Origin: Herbaspirillum sp.
GTDB lineage: Bacteria; Pseudomonadota; Gammaproteobacteria; Burkholderiales; Burkholderiaceae_D
Reading direction: 5' to 3'
DNA length: 64,000 bases
NCBI GenBank assembly: GCA_028292625.1
Contig: JAQGLY010000095.1
Coordinates: 19,058 to 83,057, forward strand
Position numbers and translations under genes: made by a program. How positions within the stretch are numbered: position 1 is the stretch's first letter; every line of letters starts with the position of its first letter. Positions 15,948 through 22,889 of this stretch are shown in pieces. The notes under the pieces were generated by a model. That model saw only the letters and a list, made by a program, of their open reading frames with translations. It was not told where the DNA came from and made no database searches.

Positions 15948-15972
15948 TTTTATTTCCCCTTTAAAATCCCGT

Positions 15973-16293
15973 TTATTTGCATAGCAGTGCCTCGCCGGCA
16001 ATGGATGCGCCATCAGCCCATTGCGAAGAAGATTCGATGATGTGAAACACGTTGCCGCCGGCAGCTGCCGTCGCATTTATGGCATTGCGCATTGCCCCGT
16101 TTGCTTTGTCCGGACCTAGGCGCTGGTTTTCCATGATCAGCTTCAGAAATTGGCAATTGCCGCCTGGCGTCGAGGTGATGACTCTTACTTTCTGGGCATC
16201 GTCCGATAGGGGCGCTGCGCACCCACCCAGCAATATCGCCACGGCAACGGTTATCCCCATAGCCACAACTTTTTGTTTGTTCTTATTGTCCAT
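15973..16293 (-). CDS. DUF4156-like lipoprotein
   Basis: A 106-residue lipoprotein: basic start (MDNKNKQKVV), hydrophobic stretch and lipobox LLGG-C. The mature part (AQKVRVITSTPGGNCQFLKL, then AMRNAINATAAAGGNVFHII) matches the DUF4156 pattern of small outer-membrane or periplasmic lipoproteins. It forms part of a moron operon of exported proteins; a role in altering the cell envelope of the lysogen is inferred. Confidence 0.75.
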   Translation of the reverse strand: MDNKNKQKVVAMGITVAVAILLGGCAAPLSDDAQKVRVITSTPGGNCQFLKLIMENQRLGPDKANGAMRNAINATAAAGGNVFHIIESSSQWADGASIAGEALLCK

Positions 16294-16389
16294 TGCAGCC
16301 CCATAGATTCTTCGTTCGTTGAAACTCTCGCCGATGACCCTGGAGCCATCTATGCGGGGCTTTTCTCTTTTCTCTAATTTTGCAGCTTA

Positions 16390-16449
16390 TTATTTATCCA
16401 GCAACTCCCGCAGCATTGCCTTTATCTCGGTCCCACAGTCAATCCATTT
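16390..16449 (-). pseudogene. Remnant of an Arc-type regulator C-terminus
   Basis: A 19-codon frame (KWIDCGTEIKAMLRELLDK, then two stops) overlaps the end of the secreted-protein gene. Its last residues and DNA resemble the end of the Arc-type gene at 17559 (KRMIKQLLDK). It looks like a leftover C-terminus, placed so that the 367-residue gene sits between two arc-like ends. Confidence 0.4.
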
Positions 16450-17542
16450 GAAGAACATCGGTTACCGTCGCACTAAACTGAATCTGGTGCTGCTGACCTG
16501 TGACATCGTCTGTTGATATTCCATAGTCGACATCAAGTGTCGCGCCCATGGCCGGCGGCTCTTCAAGTGTCGGGTTTTTGGCCAGTTTCGCTAGGCCTGC
16601 ATAGCAAGTAGGCTTCGATTTTATGCTGACAGGGGCGGCATATATATTGTAAATCGTCCTATTCGGGTAAAACGAATAGGACGCGCCCCGGATACGAAGG
16701 CTGATTGGGTAGGATATTTCTTGTCCTGGCCCACCGAACTGCTTCAACCCTGCGTTACAGATTTCTAATTTCAGATTGTAGTGGACAGGATCGGTTGGGT
16801 CGCGTGCTGGTACCCTATCATCGACCGCGTGGAGTTGGCGGAGCGCGTCCCGATCTTCATGAGAGGATGCTTCGCCTGGAGATGATTTTCGTTTCCCAAG
16901 GTATTCAGTGTATTGCGCCATCGATATAGACTCCACCGACATCAGCCCAGGCTTTTGATTTCTCGCTAGAAAGCCGATCGAAGCCTTGTGACTAAGAGCT
17001 TGAGTTGGCAATTGAAATTCGCACACATGAAGGTCGCTCTCGACAATGCATTTATAGGGAGCGTAGCTTACTGCCGCATCGGCATCGTATAGCGCTGCAC
17101 TGATTTTTGTGGCGGAGTCTTGTAGCCATAGGACAGATACGTACTCTGTTCCTGCGGGTTTTGCGGCCCTTCCCAGTCTCTTATTAGGCTTCTCGCCGAA
17201 AAGAACCGATATGGAAATGCTCGCGATAGCAGTATTTCCGACGGATGTGACCGGGAGCGTCGCGTCGATAAAATTGTTGCGCTTACCTTTGCCGGAAATA
17301 TTGAATTCTTTGGAGCCGTGATCGCGCATGATTCCTGCGACCCGATTATGTTCAAATTCAGCGGGGGTGCCGACCCAAACGGAATCTCCCTGCTGAACGG
17401 CAGTGTAGTCGCCCCAAGGGGTAGATATGTTGGTTTCTCCATCCGCGCCTTGGGAAAAACGGACGATCGTTGCGGGCGTCGCTGAAGTGCATACCAGGGC
17501 AGCCATCAACGTACCGACAGCAAGCCATTTTTGCTTACCCAA
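16439..17542 (-). CDS. Large secreted protein of unknown function
   Basis: A 367-residue protein with a signal peptide (MGKQKWLAVGTLMAALVCTS, then ATPA). The mature protein is beta-rich with few cysteines; its two halves are separated by a charged linker (KRKSSPGEASSHEDRDALRQ). I do not recognise the family. It stands directly behind an Arc-type regulator and in front of a lipoprotein gene, so it is probably a periplasmic or surface moron protein. Superinfection exclusion would be one possible role. Confidence 0.65.
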   Translation of the reverse strand: MGKQKWLAVGTLMAALVCTSATPATIVRFSQGADGETNISTPWGDYTAVQQGDSVWVGTPAEFEHNRVAGIMRDHGSKEFNISGKGKRNNFIDATLPVTSVGNTAIASISISVLFGEKPNKRLGRAAKPAGTEYVSVLWLQDSATKISAALYDADAAVSYAPYKCIVESDLHVCEFQLPTQALSHKASIGFLARNQKPGLMSVESISMAQYTEYLGKRKSSPGEASSHEDRDALRQLHAVDDRVPARDPTDPVHYNLKLEICNAGLKQFGGPGQEISYPISLRIRGASYSFYPNRTIYNIYAAPVSIKSKPTCYAGLAKLAKNPTLEEPPAMGATLDVDYGISTDDVTGQQHQIQFSATVTDVLQMD

Positions 17543-17558
17543 AATGTATTCCCTATTG

Positions 17559-17792
17559 TTATTTATCGAGCAACTGTTTAATCATCCGTTTTAGTTCAGC
17601 GACCTCTTGTGAAAGCTCATTCAGCCGCGACTTGATCTCCGATGAGCTGCACCGTTCGATGATTATCGAATTAAATGACCGGACCTGTTGCTCCGAAATG
17701 TCATACATCTCCTGAAAAAGCGGTGGCGGCAACCGAACAGTGCGTTGAACGAAATCTTTTTGCTTAATTTTTTTTGGTCGCGGCTTTTCCAT
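17559..17792 (-). CDS. Arc-family ribbon-helix-helix regulator
   Basis: A 77-residue protein. Residues 10-50 (KDFVQRTVRLPPPLFQEMYD, then SFNSIIIERC) fit the Arc ribbon-helix-helix fold, with the DNA-contacting strand RTVRLP. A C-terminal coiled coil follows (LNELSQEVAELKRMIKQLLD). A perfect 8-bp palindrome just upstream (17833-17851) is a likely binding site, so it probably autoregulates and controls the moron operon behind it. Confidence 0.85.
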   Translation of the reverse strand: MEKPRPKKIKQKDFVQRTVRLPPPLFQEMYDISEQQVRSFNSIIIERCSSSEIKSRLNELSQEVAELKRMIKQLLDK

Positions 17793-17832
17793 TGAGCGAG
17801 TTTTTCTTAAAACGCGCTGGTAGTGTTGTTTT

Positions 17833-17851
17833 TGACCCTAAAATAGGGTCA
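17833..17851. promoter_or_regulatory. Palindromic operator upstream of the Arc-type gene
   Basis: TGACCCTA-AAA-TAGGGTCA, a perfect 8-bp inverted repeat with a 3-bp spacer, 41 bp upstream of the start codon. It fits a dimeric-pair ribbon-helix-helix site. The binding protein is inferred. Confidence 0.6.
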
Positions 17852-17921
17852 CACTTTCGATGAAATGTTGTCTACAGTTCCATGTCGAAATAATTGTCCT
17901 ACTGCGCAGAGCGTAGTTTAC

Positions 17922-18101
17922 CTAGGTGGCAGGACGTTTGTTGCCGAATTGCAGGACGAAAGGCTTTCTTTTTGAGCGATAGAGGTCCGGATCGTCCGCG
18001 CATAGTAGTTTAAAAGATACAGTACAGCCCGCCGTGATGGCGCTGGCAAACTCATAAAATTTACATGCGGCATCAAATAGATCGGTTGTCGCGCAGTACT
18101 T
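17922..18101 (-). pseudogene. Orphan reading frame lacking a start codon
   Basis: A frame of 59 codons is open between a TAA (18102-18104) and a TAG (17922-17924). It reads very much like a real protein: TTDLFDAACKFYEFASAITA, then LLCADDPDLYRSKRKPF and VLQFGNKRPAT. There is no ATG, GTG or TTG in frame. It ends near the Arc operator and begins next to the LexA-like box. Most likely it is the 3' part of a gene whose start was lost; another minus frame with an ATG (53 codons) overlaps it but looks less natural. Confidence 0.35.
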
Positions 18102-18111
18102 TTAGTGAGAA

Positions 18112-18131
18112 TATACTGTGTAAATAAACAG
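18112..18131 (+). promoter_or_regulatory. LexA-like box overlapping a -10 element
   Basis: CTGT-GTAAATAA-ACAG (18116-18131) matches the CTGT-N8-ACAG LexA consensus used in gamma- and betaproteobacteria. It overlaps TATACT (18112-18117), which would be the -10 box of a plus-strand promoter about 80 nt before the 18202 gene. The -35 element is poor. The same TATACTGT start is seen at the LexA box at 63474. Confidence 0.65.
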
Positions 18132-18201
18132 TGCTTTTGTTCCGAAGCGCAACGTTCAGCGCGATAAAAGCGACGATGCCTACGTATTAATGGGGTCTAG
18201 G

Positions 18202-18363
18202 ATGCGGCAGCAAGAACAGGAAGAGCTCAGGATTATCGCTGCATATAGGACGATGGATCAACGCAGGAGGCAGGAGAATTTGAAAACCATGGAGCGTGAT
18301 GCAAAGAACTACCCTGAAAAAAAACCGGTCAAATTACGGCTTGTTGCGAATGATTCCCGATAG
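18202..18363 (+). CDS. Small protein downstream of a LexA-like box; candidate antirepressor
   Basis: A 53-residue highly charged protein: MRQQEQEELRIIAAYRTMDQ, then a basic part ending KPVKLRLVANDSR. A start at 18190 in the same frame would add 4 residues. GGGG and TCTAGG precede the ATG. The gene is convergent with the repressor gene, overlapping its 3' end by 30 bp. The LexA box upstream and a repressor without a cleavage domain suggest a small SOS-induced antirepressor, as known in Gifsy-type phages and in phage 186 (Tum). The function is inferred from context only. Confidence 0.55.
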   Translation: MRQQEQEELRIIAAYRTMDQRRRQENLKTMERDAKNYPEKKPVKLRLVANDSR

Positions 18364-18744
18364 CACAGCCCGTGGAGCGTCCTTGGCGGCCTCCAGTATT
18401 CTTTTTCGGCCTTCGTCATCGGTACATCGATATAGCGTGAGCAACTCACTTTCCTCTTCATCCAACCGCTGTAAAAACGTCTCCGCATTTCGCTGACGTT
18501 TATCAGGCAACTCCACAGTATCCGCTGTTGGCCTCGACTTTCCCTCTCCTGTGGCGAGCCAAAATCCATCTACCTTCAGGAAGTTTGCCGCCTTCGCTGA
18601 ATTCTCAGCTGTCAGCGCCTTCGTTTTTCCCGTGATTACTTGGCTGATTGCCTGCACGCTGACCGTTATTGCATCGGCTAACTCCTGCCGGTCTTTTTCC
18701 GCAAGTTTCAATGCCTCATCGAGGCGCATTCCATAATTTTTCAT
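18334..18744 (-). CDS. CI-like repressor without peptidase domain
   Basis: From the ATG at 18744 the protein is 136 residues. Residues 1-70 carry an HTH: MKNYGMRLDEALKLAEKDRQ, ELADAITVSVQAISQVITG, then AAKFL-like FLKVDGFWLATGEG. This is the DNA-binding half of lambdoid repressors. The rest (ESELLTLYRCTDDEGRKRIL) is a short helical end; the S24 autocleavage domain is absent. A longer start at 18780 is possible but falls inside operator OR2. The protein should hold lysogeny by binding OL and OR. Confidence 0.82.
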   Translation of the reverse strand: MKNYGMRLDEALKLAEKDRQELADAITVSVQAISQVITGKTKALTAENSAKAANFLKVDGFWLATGEGKSRPTADTVELPDKRQRNAETFLQRLDEEESELLTLYRCTDDEGRKRILEAAKDAPRAVLSGIIRNKP

Positions 18745-18752
18745 AATGTTGT

Positions 18753-18811
18753 AAAGCTTACTTTCATTACTGGAAAGCATGGTTGCATTAAATATTAAAG
18801 AATGCTTTAAT
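18753..18811. promoter_or_regulatory. Right operator array OR1-OR3
   Basis: Three AAAG-N4-CTTT-type sites: 18797-18808 (AAAGAATGCTTT, extended to ATTAAAG/CTTTAAT), 18774-18785 (AAAGCATGGTTG, half-site) and 18753-18764 (AAAGCTTACTTT). Centres are 23 and 21 bp apart. OR1 overlaps the cro -10 box and OR3 lies next to the chosen cI start, as in lambda. Confidence 0.65.
18783..18811 (+). promoter_or_regulatory. Rightward early promoter (pR-like)
   Basis: TTGCAT (18783-18788), a 17-bp spacer, TTTAAT (18806-18811). Transcription would start near 18818, on or very near the A of the cro ATG, so the cro mRNA may be leaderless. Confidence 0.65.
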
Positions 18812-18817
18812 GTGGGC

Positions 18818-19036
18818 ATGAAGAAATCAGACGCCACAAAGTTGCTTGGAGGGACGCCAAAAGCGGCGGCTTCAGCGCTTCGGATCACTTATCAAGCCTA
18901 TTCGCAATGGCCTGACGAGTTGCCCGACCGCCTTGAAGACCGTGTTCAGGCCGCTATCGCTCGAAAACACCTGCCAGCGGAAATGCTTGGCGTCATACCA
19001 GCCGCTCTCAATAAATTGAAGGTGCAAGCGGCCTAA
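18818..19036 (+). CDS. Cro-like repressor
   Basis: From the ATG at 18818 the protein is 72 residues: MKKSDATKLLGGTPKAAASA, then LRITYQAYSQWPDELPDRLE, the short HTH of YdaS/Cro-type proteins, and a C-terminal helix (ARKHLPAEMLGVIPAALNKL). It is divergent from cI across the operator array, so it should act as Cro. A longer frame from 18779 would include the operator and is rejected. No ribosome site is visible, in line with a leaderless message. Confidence 0.8.
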   Translation: MKKSDATKLLGGTPKAAASALRITYQAYSQWPDELPDRLEDRVQAAIARKHLPAEMLGVIPAALNKLKVQAA

Positions 19037-19043
19037 TTGTTTC

Positions 19044-19065
19044 GGGACATGATTTTTCATGTCCC
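19044..19065. other. Perfect 9-bp hairpin behind cro
   Basis: GGGACATGA-TTTT-TCATGTCCC directly after the cro stop. No T-run follows, so it may protect the 3' end or act together with the terminator 55 bp downstream. Confidence 0.6.
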
Positions 19066-19118
19066 CATTGCCAAGTAACCGCATCAGTGCCGCCTAGTTT
19101 GTTGTTCATGTTTTGTTG

Positions 19119-19146
19119 AGTGTCGAGATTCGACACTTTTATTTTG
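19119..19146 (+). terminator. Intrinsic terminator between cro and cII-like gene (tR1-like)
   Basis: Stem AGTGTCGA, loop GAT, stem TCGACACT, followed by TTTATTTT. It lies where lambda has tR1 and would limit transcription of the early-right operon. Confidence 0.7.
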
Positions 19147-19180
19147 CTGAATTTTGTACCGTAAAGAACAGGAAAGTTTC

Positions 19181-19561
19181 ATGACCGTACCAGCCTCTAC
19201 CCAGATGACGCTCGATTTCCAGCCCGGTTTGACTGATCGGTTCACTGGCGTACTGGACTGCATCCGGCAGGGCGCGTACACCCATCGGAACCCGCTCAAG
19301 ACGATTGCGGCCGACATGGACATGAGCCAATCCGAGTTGTCGCGGAAACTTTCCGGAAACATGGATGATCCGCGCCGACTGTCCGTTGACGATCTGGAGA
19401 AGTATCTGACCGCAACCGGCGACATGACGCCGATCTATTTCCTGGTTGAGAAATATTTGTCCGATGATGAGGCCAAGCAGCGCCGCGCACTTGGCGAACT
19501 TGCCAAGCAGTTGCCGACGCTGTTGTCACTGCTCAAAGCGGCAGGTCAGGTTCCAGCATGA
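19181..19561 (+). CDS. CII-family regulatory protein
   Basis: From the ATG at 19181 (AGGAAAG 5 nt upstream) the protein is 126 residues. The middle has HRNPLKTIAADMDMSQSELS, RKLSGNMDDPRRLSVDDLEK, then YLTATGDMTPIYFLVEKYL, the pattern of the phage CII regulatory family (the P2/phage CII Pfam group, not lambda CII itself). It would be an activator or regulator of early genes. The stop overlaps the next gene (ATGA). Confidence 0.8.
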   Translation: MTVPASTQMTLDFQPGLTDRFTGVLDCIRQGAYTHRNPLKTIAADMDMSQSELSRKLSGNMDDPRRLSVDDLEKYLTATGDMTPIYFLVEKYLSDDEAKQRRALGELAKQLPTLLSLLKAAGQVPA

Positions 19562-19725
19562 TCACCACCAACCCCTCCAGTACCGACCGCTATCGCTATG
19601 CGACGGCAATGTCGCTTCCGCTTTCTCTCGTCCGCAAGCTGTGTGTCTGCGGAAAACAATCGACGAGCCGTCAGTTGCACCAGTATGGTCGCTGCGCCGC
19701 ATGCGCTCGAAAGGATGCCGTATGA
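19558..19725 (+). CDS. Small Cys4 protein (55 aa)
   Basis: A 55-residue protein with four cysteines arranged CVCG and CAACA about 16 residues apart, likely one zinc site. It starts MITTNPSSTDRYRYATAMS. The ATG overlaps the previous stop, and its own TGA overlaps the next ATG. Function unknown. Confidence 0.65.
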   Translation: MITTNPSSTDRYRYATAMSLPLSLVRKLCVCGKQSTSRQLHQYGRCAACARKDAV

Positions 19726-19808
19726 GCTTCAACGATCAACTGCTTGCCATCGGCGTGCTGATTATCTTCGGCATTCCAGCCCTCGTCGCTTTTCTCATCT
19801 GGAAATAG
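19722..19808 (+). CDS. Tiny membrane protein (28 aa)
   Basis: MSFNDQLLAIGVLIIFGIPA and eight more residues: one hydrophobic helix with a short end (LIWK). It is coupled to the upstream gene by ATGA. A single-pass micropeptide; function unknown. Confidence 0.55.
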   Translation: MSFNDQLLAIGVLIIFGIPALVAFLIWK

Positions 19809-19817
19809 GAAAACCGC

Positions 19818-20033
19818 ATGAATGCTCACCTATTTGACATCCTGATCGCTCTCGGCCAACTCAAGAATGATCGTGCGCTGGCTGAGCGCTTGCGCGTCGA
19901 TCCGCAATGCATCTGCCATATCCGGGCCAAGCGTCGCTCCTTGGGCGCTGCGCTGATGATCGTCATCAATGAAGTGTTCGACATGCCGATTGCGGAGCAG
20001 AAGCGGCTGATGAATATGGAGCGTGCGGCATGA
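19818..20033 (+). CDS. Small HTH-like phage protein
   Basis: A 71-residue protein; LKNDRALAERLRVDPQCICH, then IRAKRRSLGAALMIVINEVF looks like a helix-turn-helix. AGGA lies upstream. The stop overlaps the next ATG. Such proteins are frequent in the early-right region of betaproteobacterial phages; it is probably DNA-binding. Confidence 0.7.
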   Translation: MNAHLFDILIALGQLKNDRALAERLRVDPQCICHIRAKRRSLGAALMIVINEVFDMPIAEQKRLMNMERAA

Positions 20034-20290
20034 ACTGCAAACCGGGCGATTTGGCAATGGTCGTGCGTGGCGGCGCTCTTCCCGCCGAAGCAGAAATCAT
20101 TGGCGTCGTGCGCCGGCTGACAAAGTGCCGGCCACATAAGTTCAGCGGGAATCCGGTTTGGGAATATGAGGGCGAGATATTAGCCGTAAGCACCGGTCAC
20201 ATTACCGCCCTCGCGGACGATGTTCTGCAGCCGATTCGCGGTATTGAAGTTCCGGCTTCTATCGACCAATCAATCGCGGAGCCAGCATGA
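20030..20290 (+). CDS. Hypothetical phage protein, SH3-like
   Basis: An 86-residue protein, MNCKPGDLAMVVRGGALPAE at the start and EYEGEILAVSTGHITALADD later: short beta-strands as in small SH3-like barrels. Coupled by ATGA on both sides. The family is common in this phage group; function unknown. Confidence 0.65.
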   Translation: MNCKPGDLAMVVRGGALPAEAEIIGVVRRLTKCRPHKFSGNPVWEYEGEILAVSTGHITALADDVLQPIRGIEVPASIDQSIAEPA

Positions 20291-20625
20291 TCCCGATCAA
20301 AACAGGCTTCCAATTAGCCCAACAAGGCGCAGAAACTGCCGCGGCCCATGCAGACCGTATCGTACCGGACTGCTCTACCCGAGCGCTGGCCGTGTTCCTA
20401 GCCTATGCCGAACATCATTCTGAATTCACGACCGAGGATGTAATCGTGTCGGCTGTGACATTGCCCGCCCCAGTTGAACTGAGGGCTTGGGGTCACGTTG
20501 CACTCCAAGCAAAGAAGCAGGGCGCAATCGTCTCCATCGGGCATTGCTGTGCCAAACAGCGGAAATCCCACGCGCGGCCGGTCACGCAATGGCGTTCGCT
20601 GATTTGTCAGGCGGTGGCGGCATGA
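20287..20625 (+). CDS. Hypothetical phage protein, winged-helix-like
   Basis: A 112-residue protein: IVPDCSTRALAVFLAYAEHH, SEFTTEDVIVSAV, ELRAWGHVALQAKKQGAIVS, ending HARPVTQWRSLICQ. I recognise the pattern as a small winged-helix-like phage protein usually placed just before replication or Nin genes. DNA binding is likely. Confidence 0.65.
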   Translation: MIPIKTGFQLAQQGAETAAAHADRIVPDCSTRALAVFLAYAEHHSEFTTEDVIVSAVTLPAPVELRAWGHVALQAKKQGAIVSIGHCCAKQRKSHARPVTQWRSLICQAVAA

Positions 20626-22889
20626 GCATCAATCACAACAAAAACGAGACCGCCATTATGGAATACGCTGATTTTATTAAGTCCAAAGAGTTAATCACAC
20701 CGCCGTGTGGCTTTCATGTGCCGACCGAAGAAATTAGTGCGGACCTGTTCGACTTCCAGTCCGTCATTGTGCAATGGGCGCTGCGCAAGGGGCGCGCTGC
20801 AGTCTTCGCAGATACCGGCCTCGGCAAGACCGGCATGCAACTGGTATGGGGGCAGCATGTCGCCGATCACACTGACGGCAATGTATTGGTGCTGGCGCCG
20901 CTGTGTGTCGCACATCAGACGGTCAAGGAAGGCATCAAATTCAATGTCGCAGTCAACTACTGCCGTGATCAGTCTGCCGTGACTCCTGGAGTCAACATCA
21001 CAAACTACGAAATGCTCGACAAGTTTGACTTGAGCCAGTTTTCCGGCGTGGTGCTCGATGAATCCTCAATCCTTAAAAATTCGACCGGCGCAACCCGTAA
21101 CACGATTATCGATGCTTGCCAGCTAGTGCCGTATCGCCTGAGTTGCACAGCGACCCCTTCGCCTAACGACTTCATGGAATTGGGCAATCAAGTCGAATTC
21201 CTCGGCCTGATGAAAATGCCGGAAATGTTGGCGATGTTCTTTACGCATGATGGCGGCGAAACAGCAAAGTGGGTATTGAAGGGCCACGGAAAGTCGAAAT
21301 TTTGGGAATGGATGGCATCGTGGGCTGTGTGTATCCGCAATCCTTCCGACTTGGGATTTGATGGTTCGCGTTACGAGTTGCCACCGATGGAAATTATCAG
21401 TCATGTGGTTGAGTCTGCGCCAGTCGATGATCTGTTTGCAAAGCCTATTGTTGGGCTGCTTGAGCGCAACCAGGCACGTAAAGAATCGATTGACGAGCGA
21501 GTCGCAAAAACTGCAGAAATCGTCAATGCCTCAACTGATCAGTGGGTGATCTGGTGCCACCGCAATGAAGAAAGCGAAAAGCTGGTGAAGTTGATCGCCG
21601 GCGCGAAGGACGTAAAAGGCTCTGATTCTATCGAGCAAAAGGAATCGACGATCGATGCCTTTACCGATGGGTCATTGCGCGTTCTAGTCACCAAACCATC
21701 AATCGCCGGTTTTGGGATGAACTGGCAGCATTGTAATCACACCTCGTTTGTTGGGCTTTCCGATTCGTGGGAGCAATATTATCAGTCGATTCGTCGGTTC
21801 TACCGCTTTGGTCAAAAGAAAACAGTCTGCGTCCATGTCGTGTCGGCCGAGTCCGAAGGCGCTGTAGTGGAGAACATCAAACGCAAGGATGCCCAAAACA
21901 TCGAAATGTCTGAGCAGATGGTTGGGCATATGCGGTCGATGATGCAAAAGGAGATTTTCGGATCAGCAGTCGAAAAGTCCGAATATGCACGCGATATCTT
22001 TAAGGCCGAAGGCTACGAATTGCACAATGCAGATTGCATCGACCTAGCATCGGAAATTGAGACAGCGTCGATCGATTACACAATCTTTTCGCCGCCATTC
22101 GCCAGCCTATATACCTATTCGAACAGTGATCGCGATATGGGCAACTGCGCAAGCCACAGCGAGTTCTACGCACACTTTCAATACTTGATCACGCAGATGT
22201 ACCGGATCACCAAGCCCGGCCGGCTGCTGTCGTTCCATTGCATGAATTTGCCGACGTCGAAAGTCAACGACGGCTATATCGGTATTAGTGACTTCCGCGG
22301 CCAACTGATCCGGATGTTCACTGATGCTGGTTGGATATATCACTCTGAGGTCTGCATCTGGAAAGACCCTGTGACGGCCATGCAGCGGACAAAAGCGCTC
22401 GGTCTGTTGCATAAGACGATCCGCAAAGACAGCGCAATGAGCCGGCAGGGAATCCCTGACTATCTGGTGACGATGCGCAAGCCTGGCGATAATCCGAAGC
22501 CAATCAGCCATACGCATGAAAATTTCCCCGTTCAGAAGTGGCAGCAATATGCCTCGCCCGTCTGGATGGACATCAATCCAAGCCGTACACTAAACCATCG
22601 CGAAGCGCGCGAACAAGACGATGAGCGGCATATCTGCCCGCTGCAGCTTGATGTGATCGAGCGTGCGATTGACTTATGGACCGCGCCCGATGATTTGGTT
22701 TTTACACCATTTCTGGGTATTGGCAGCGAAGTTTATACCGCCGTCAAGATGGGGCGGCGCGGCATTGGTTCTGAACTGAAAACGTCATACTGGAAACAGG
22801 CCATCAAGAACCTTGCTGAAGCCAAGCGCGCGACGCAGGATCTGTTCTCTGTCGCGGAAACCTGCCTTGATGAGCAAGAGGCGGCATGA
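20622..22889 (+). CDS. SNF2-type helicase fused to an adenine/cytosine-N methyltransferase
   Basis: A 755-residue fusion from the ATG at 20622 (overlapping the previous stop). Residues 40-180: Walker A DTGLGKT (64-70), DEx motif LDESS (145-149) and SCTATPSPND (174-183). Residues 300-405: second helicase lobe ending QSIRRFYRFGQKK. Residues 465-735: methyltransferase with SPPF (490-493; motif IV of N4/N6 amino-methyltransferases) and FLGIGSE (697-703; SAM-binding motif I), a beta-class order. No nuclease domain is visible. It could modify phage DNA while translocating, for anti-restriction or replication control. Confidence 0.87.
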   Translation: MSINHNKNETAIMEYADFIKSKELITPPCGFHVPTEEISADLFDFQSVIVQWALRKGRAAVFADTGLGKTGMQLVWGQHVADHTDGNVLVLAPLCVAHQTVKEGIKFNVAVNYCRDQSAVTPGVNITNYEMLDKFDLSQFSGVVLDESSILKNSTGATRNTIIDACQLVPYRLSCTATPSPNDFMELGNQVEFLGLMKMPEMLAMFFTHDGGETAKWVLKGHGKSKFWEWMASWAVCIRNPSDLGFDGSRYELPPMEIISHVVESAPVDDLFAKPIVGLLERNQARKESIDERVAKTAEIVNASTDQWVIWCHRNEESEKLVKLIAGAKDVKGSDSIEQKESTIDAFTDGSLRVLVTKPSIAGFGMNWQHCNHTSFVGLSDSWEQYYQSIRRFYRFGQKKTVCVHVVSAESEGAVVENIKRKDAQNIEMSEQMVGHMRSMMQKEIFGSAVEKSEYARDIFKAEGYELHNADCIDLASEIETASIDYTIFSPPFASLYTYSNSDRDMGNCASHSEFYAHFQYLITQMYRITKPGRLLSFHCMNLPTSKVNDGYIGISDFRGQLIRMFTDAGWIYHSEVCIWKDPVTAMQRTKALGLLHKTIRKDSAMSRQGIPDYLVTMRKPGDNPKPISHTHENFPVQKWQQYASPVWMDINPSRTLNHREAREQDDERHICPLQLDVIERAIDLWTAPDDLVFTPFLGIGSEVYTAVKMGRRGIGSELKTSYWKQAIKNLAEAKRATQDLFSVAETCLDEQEAA

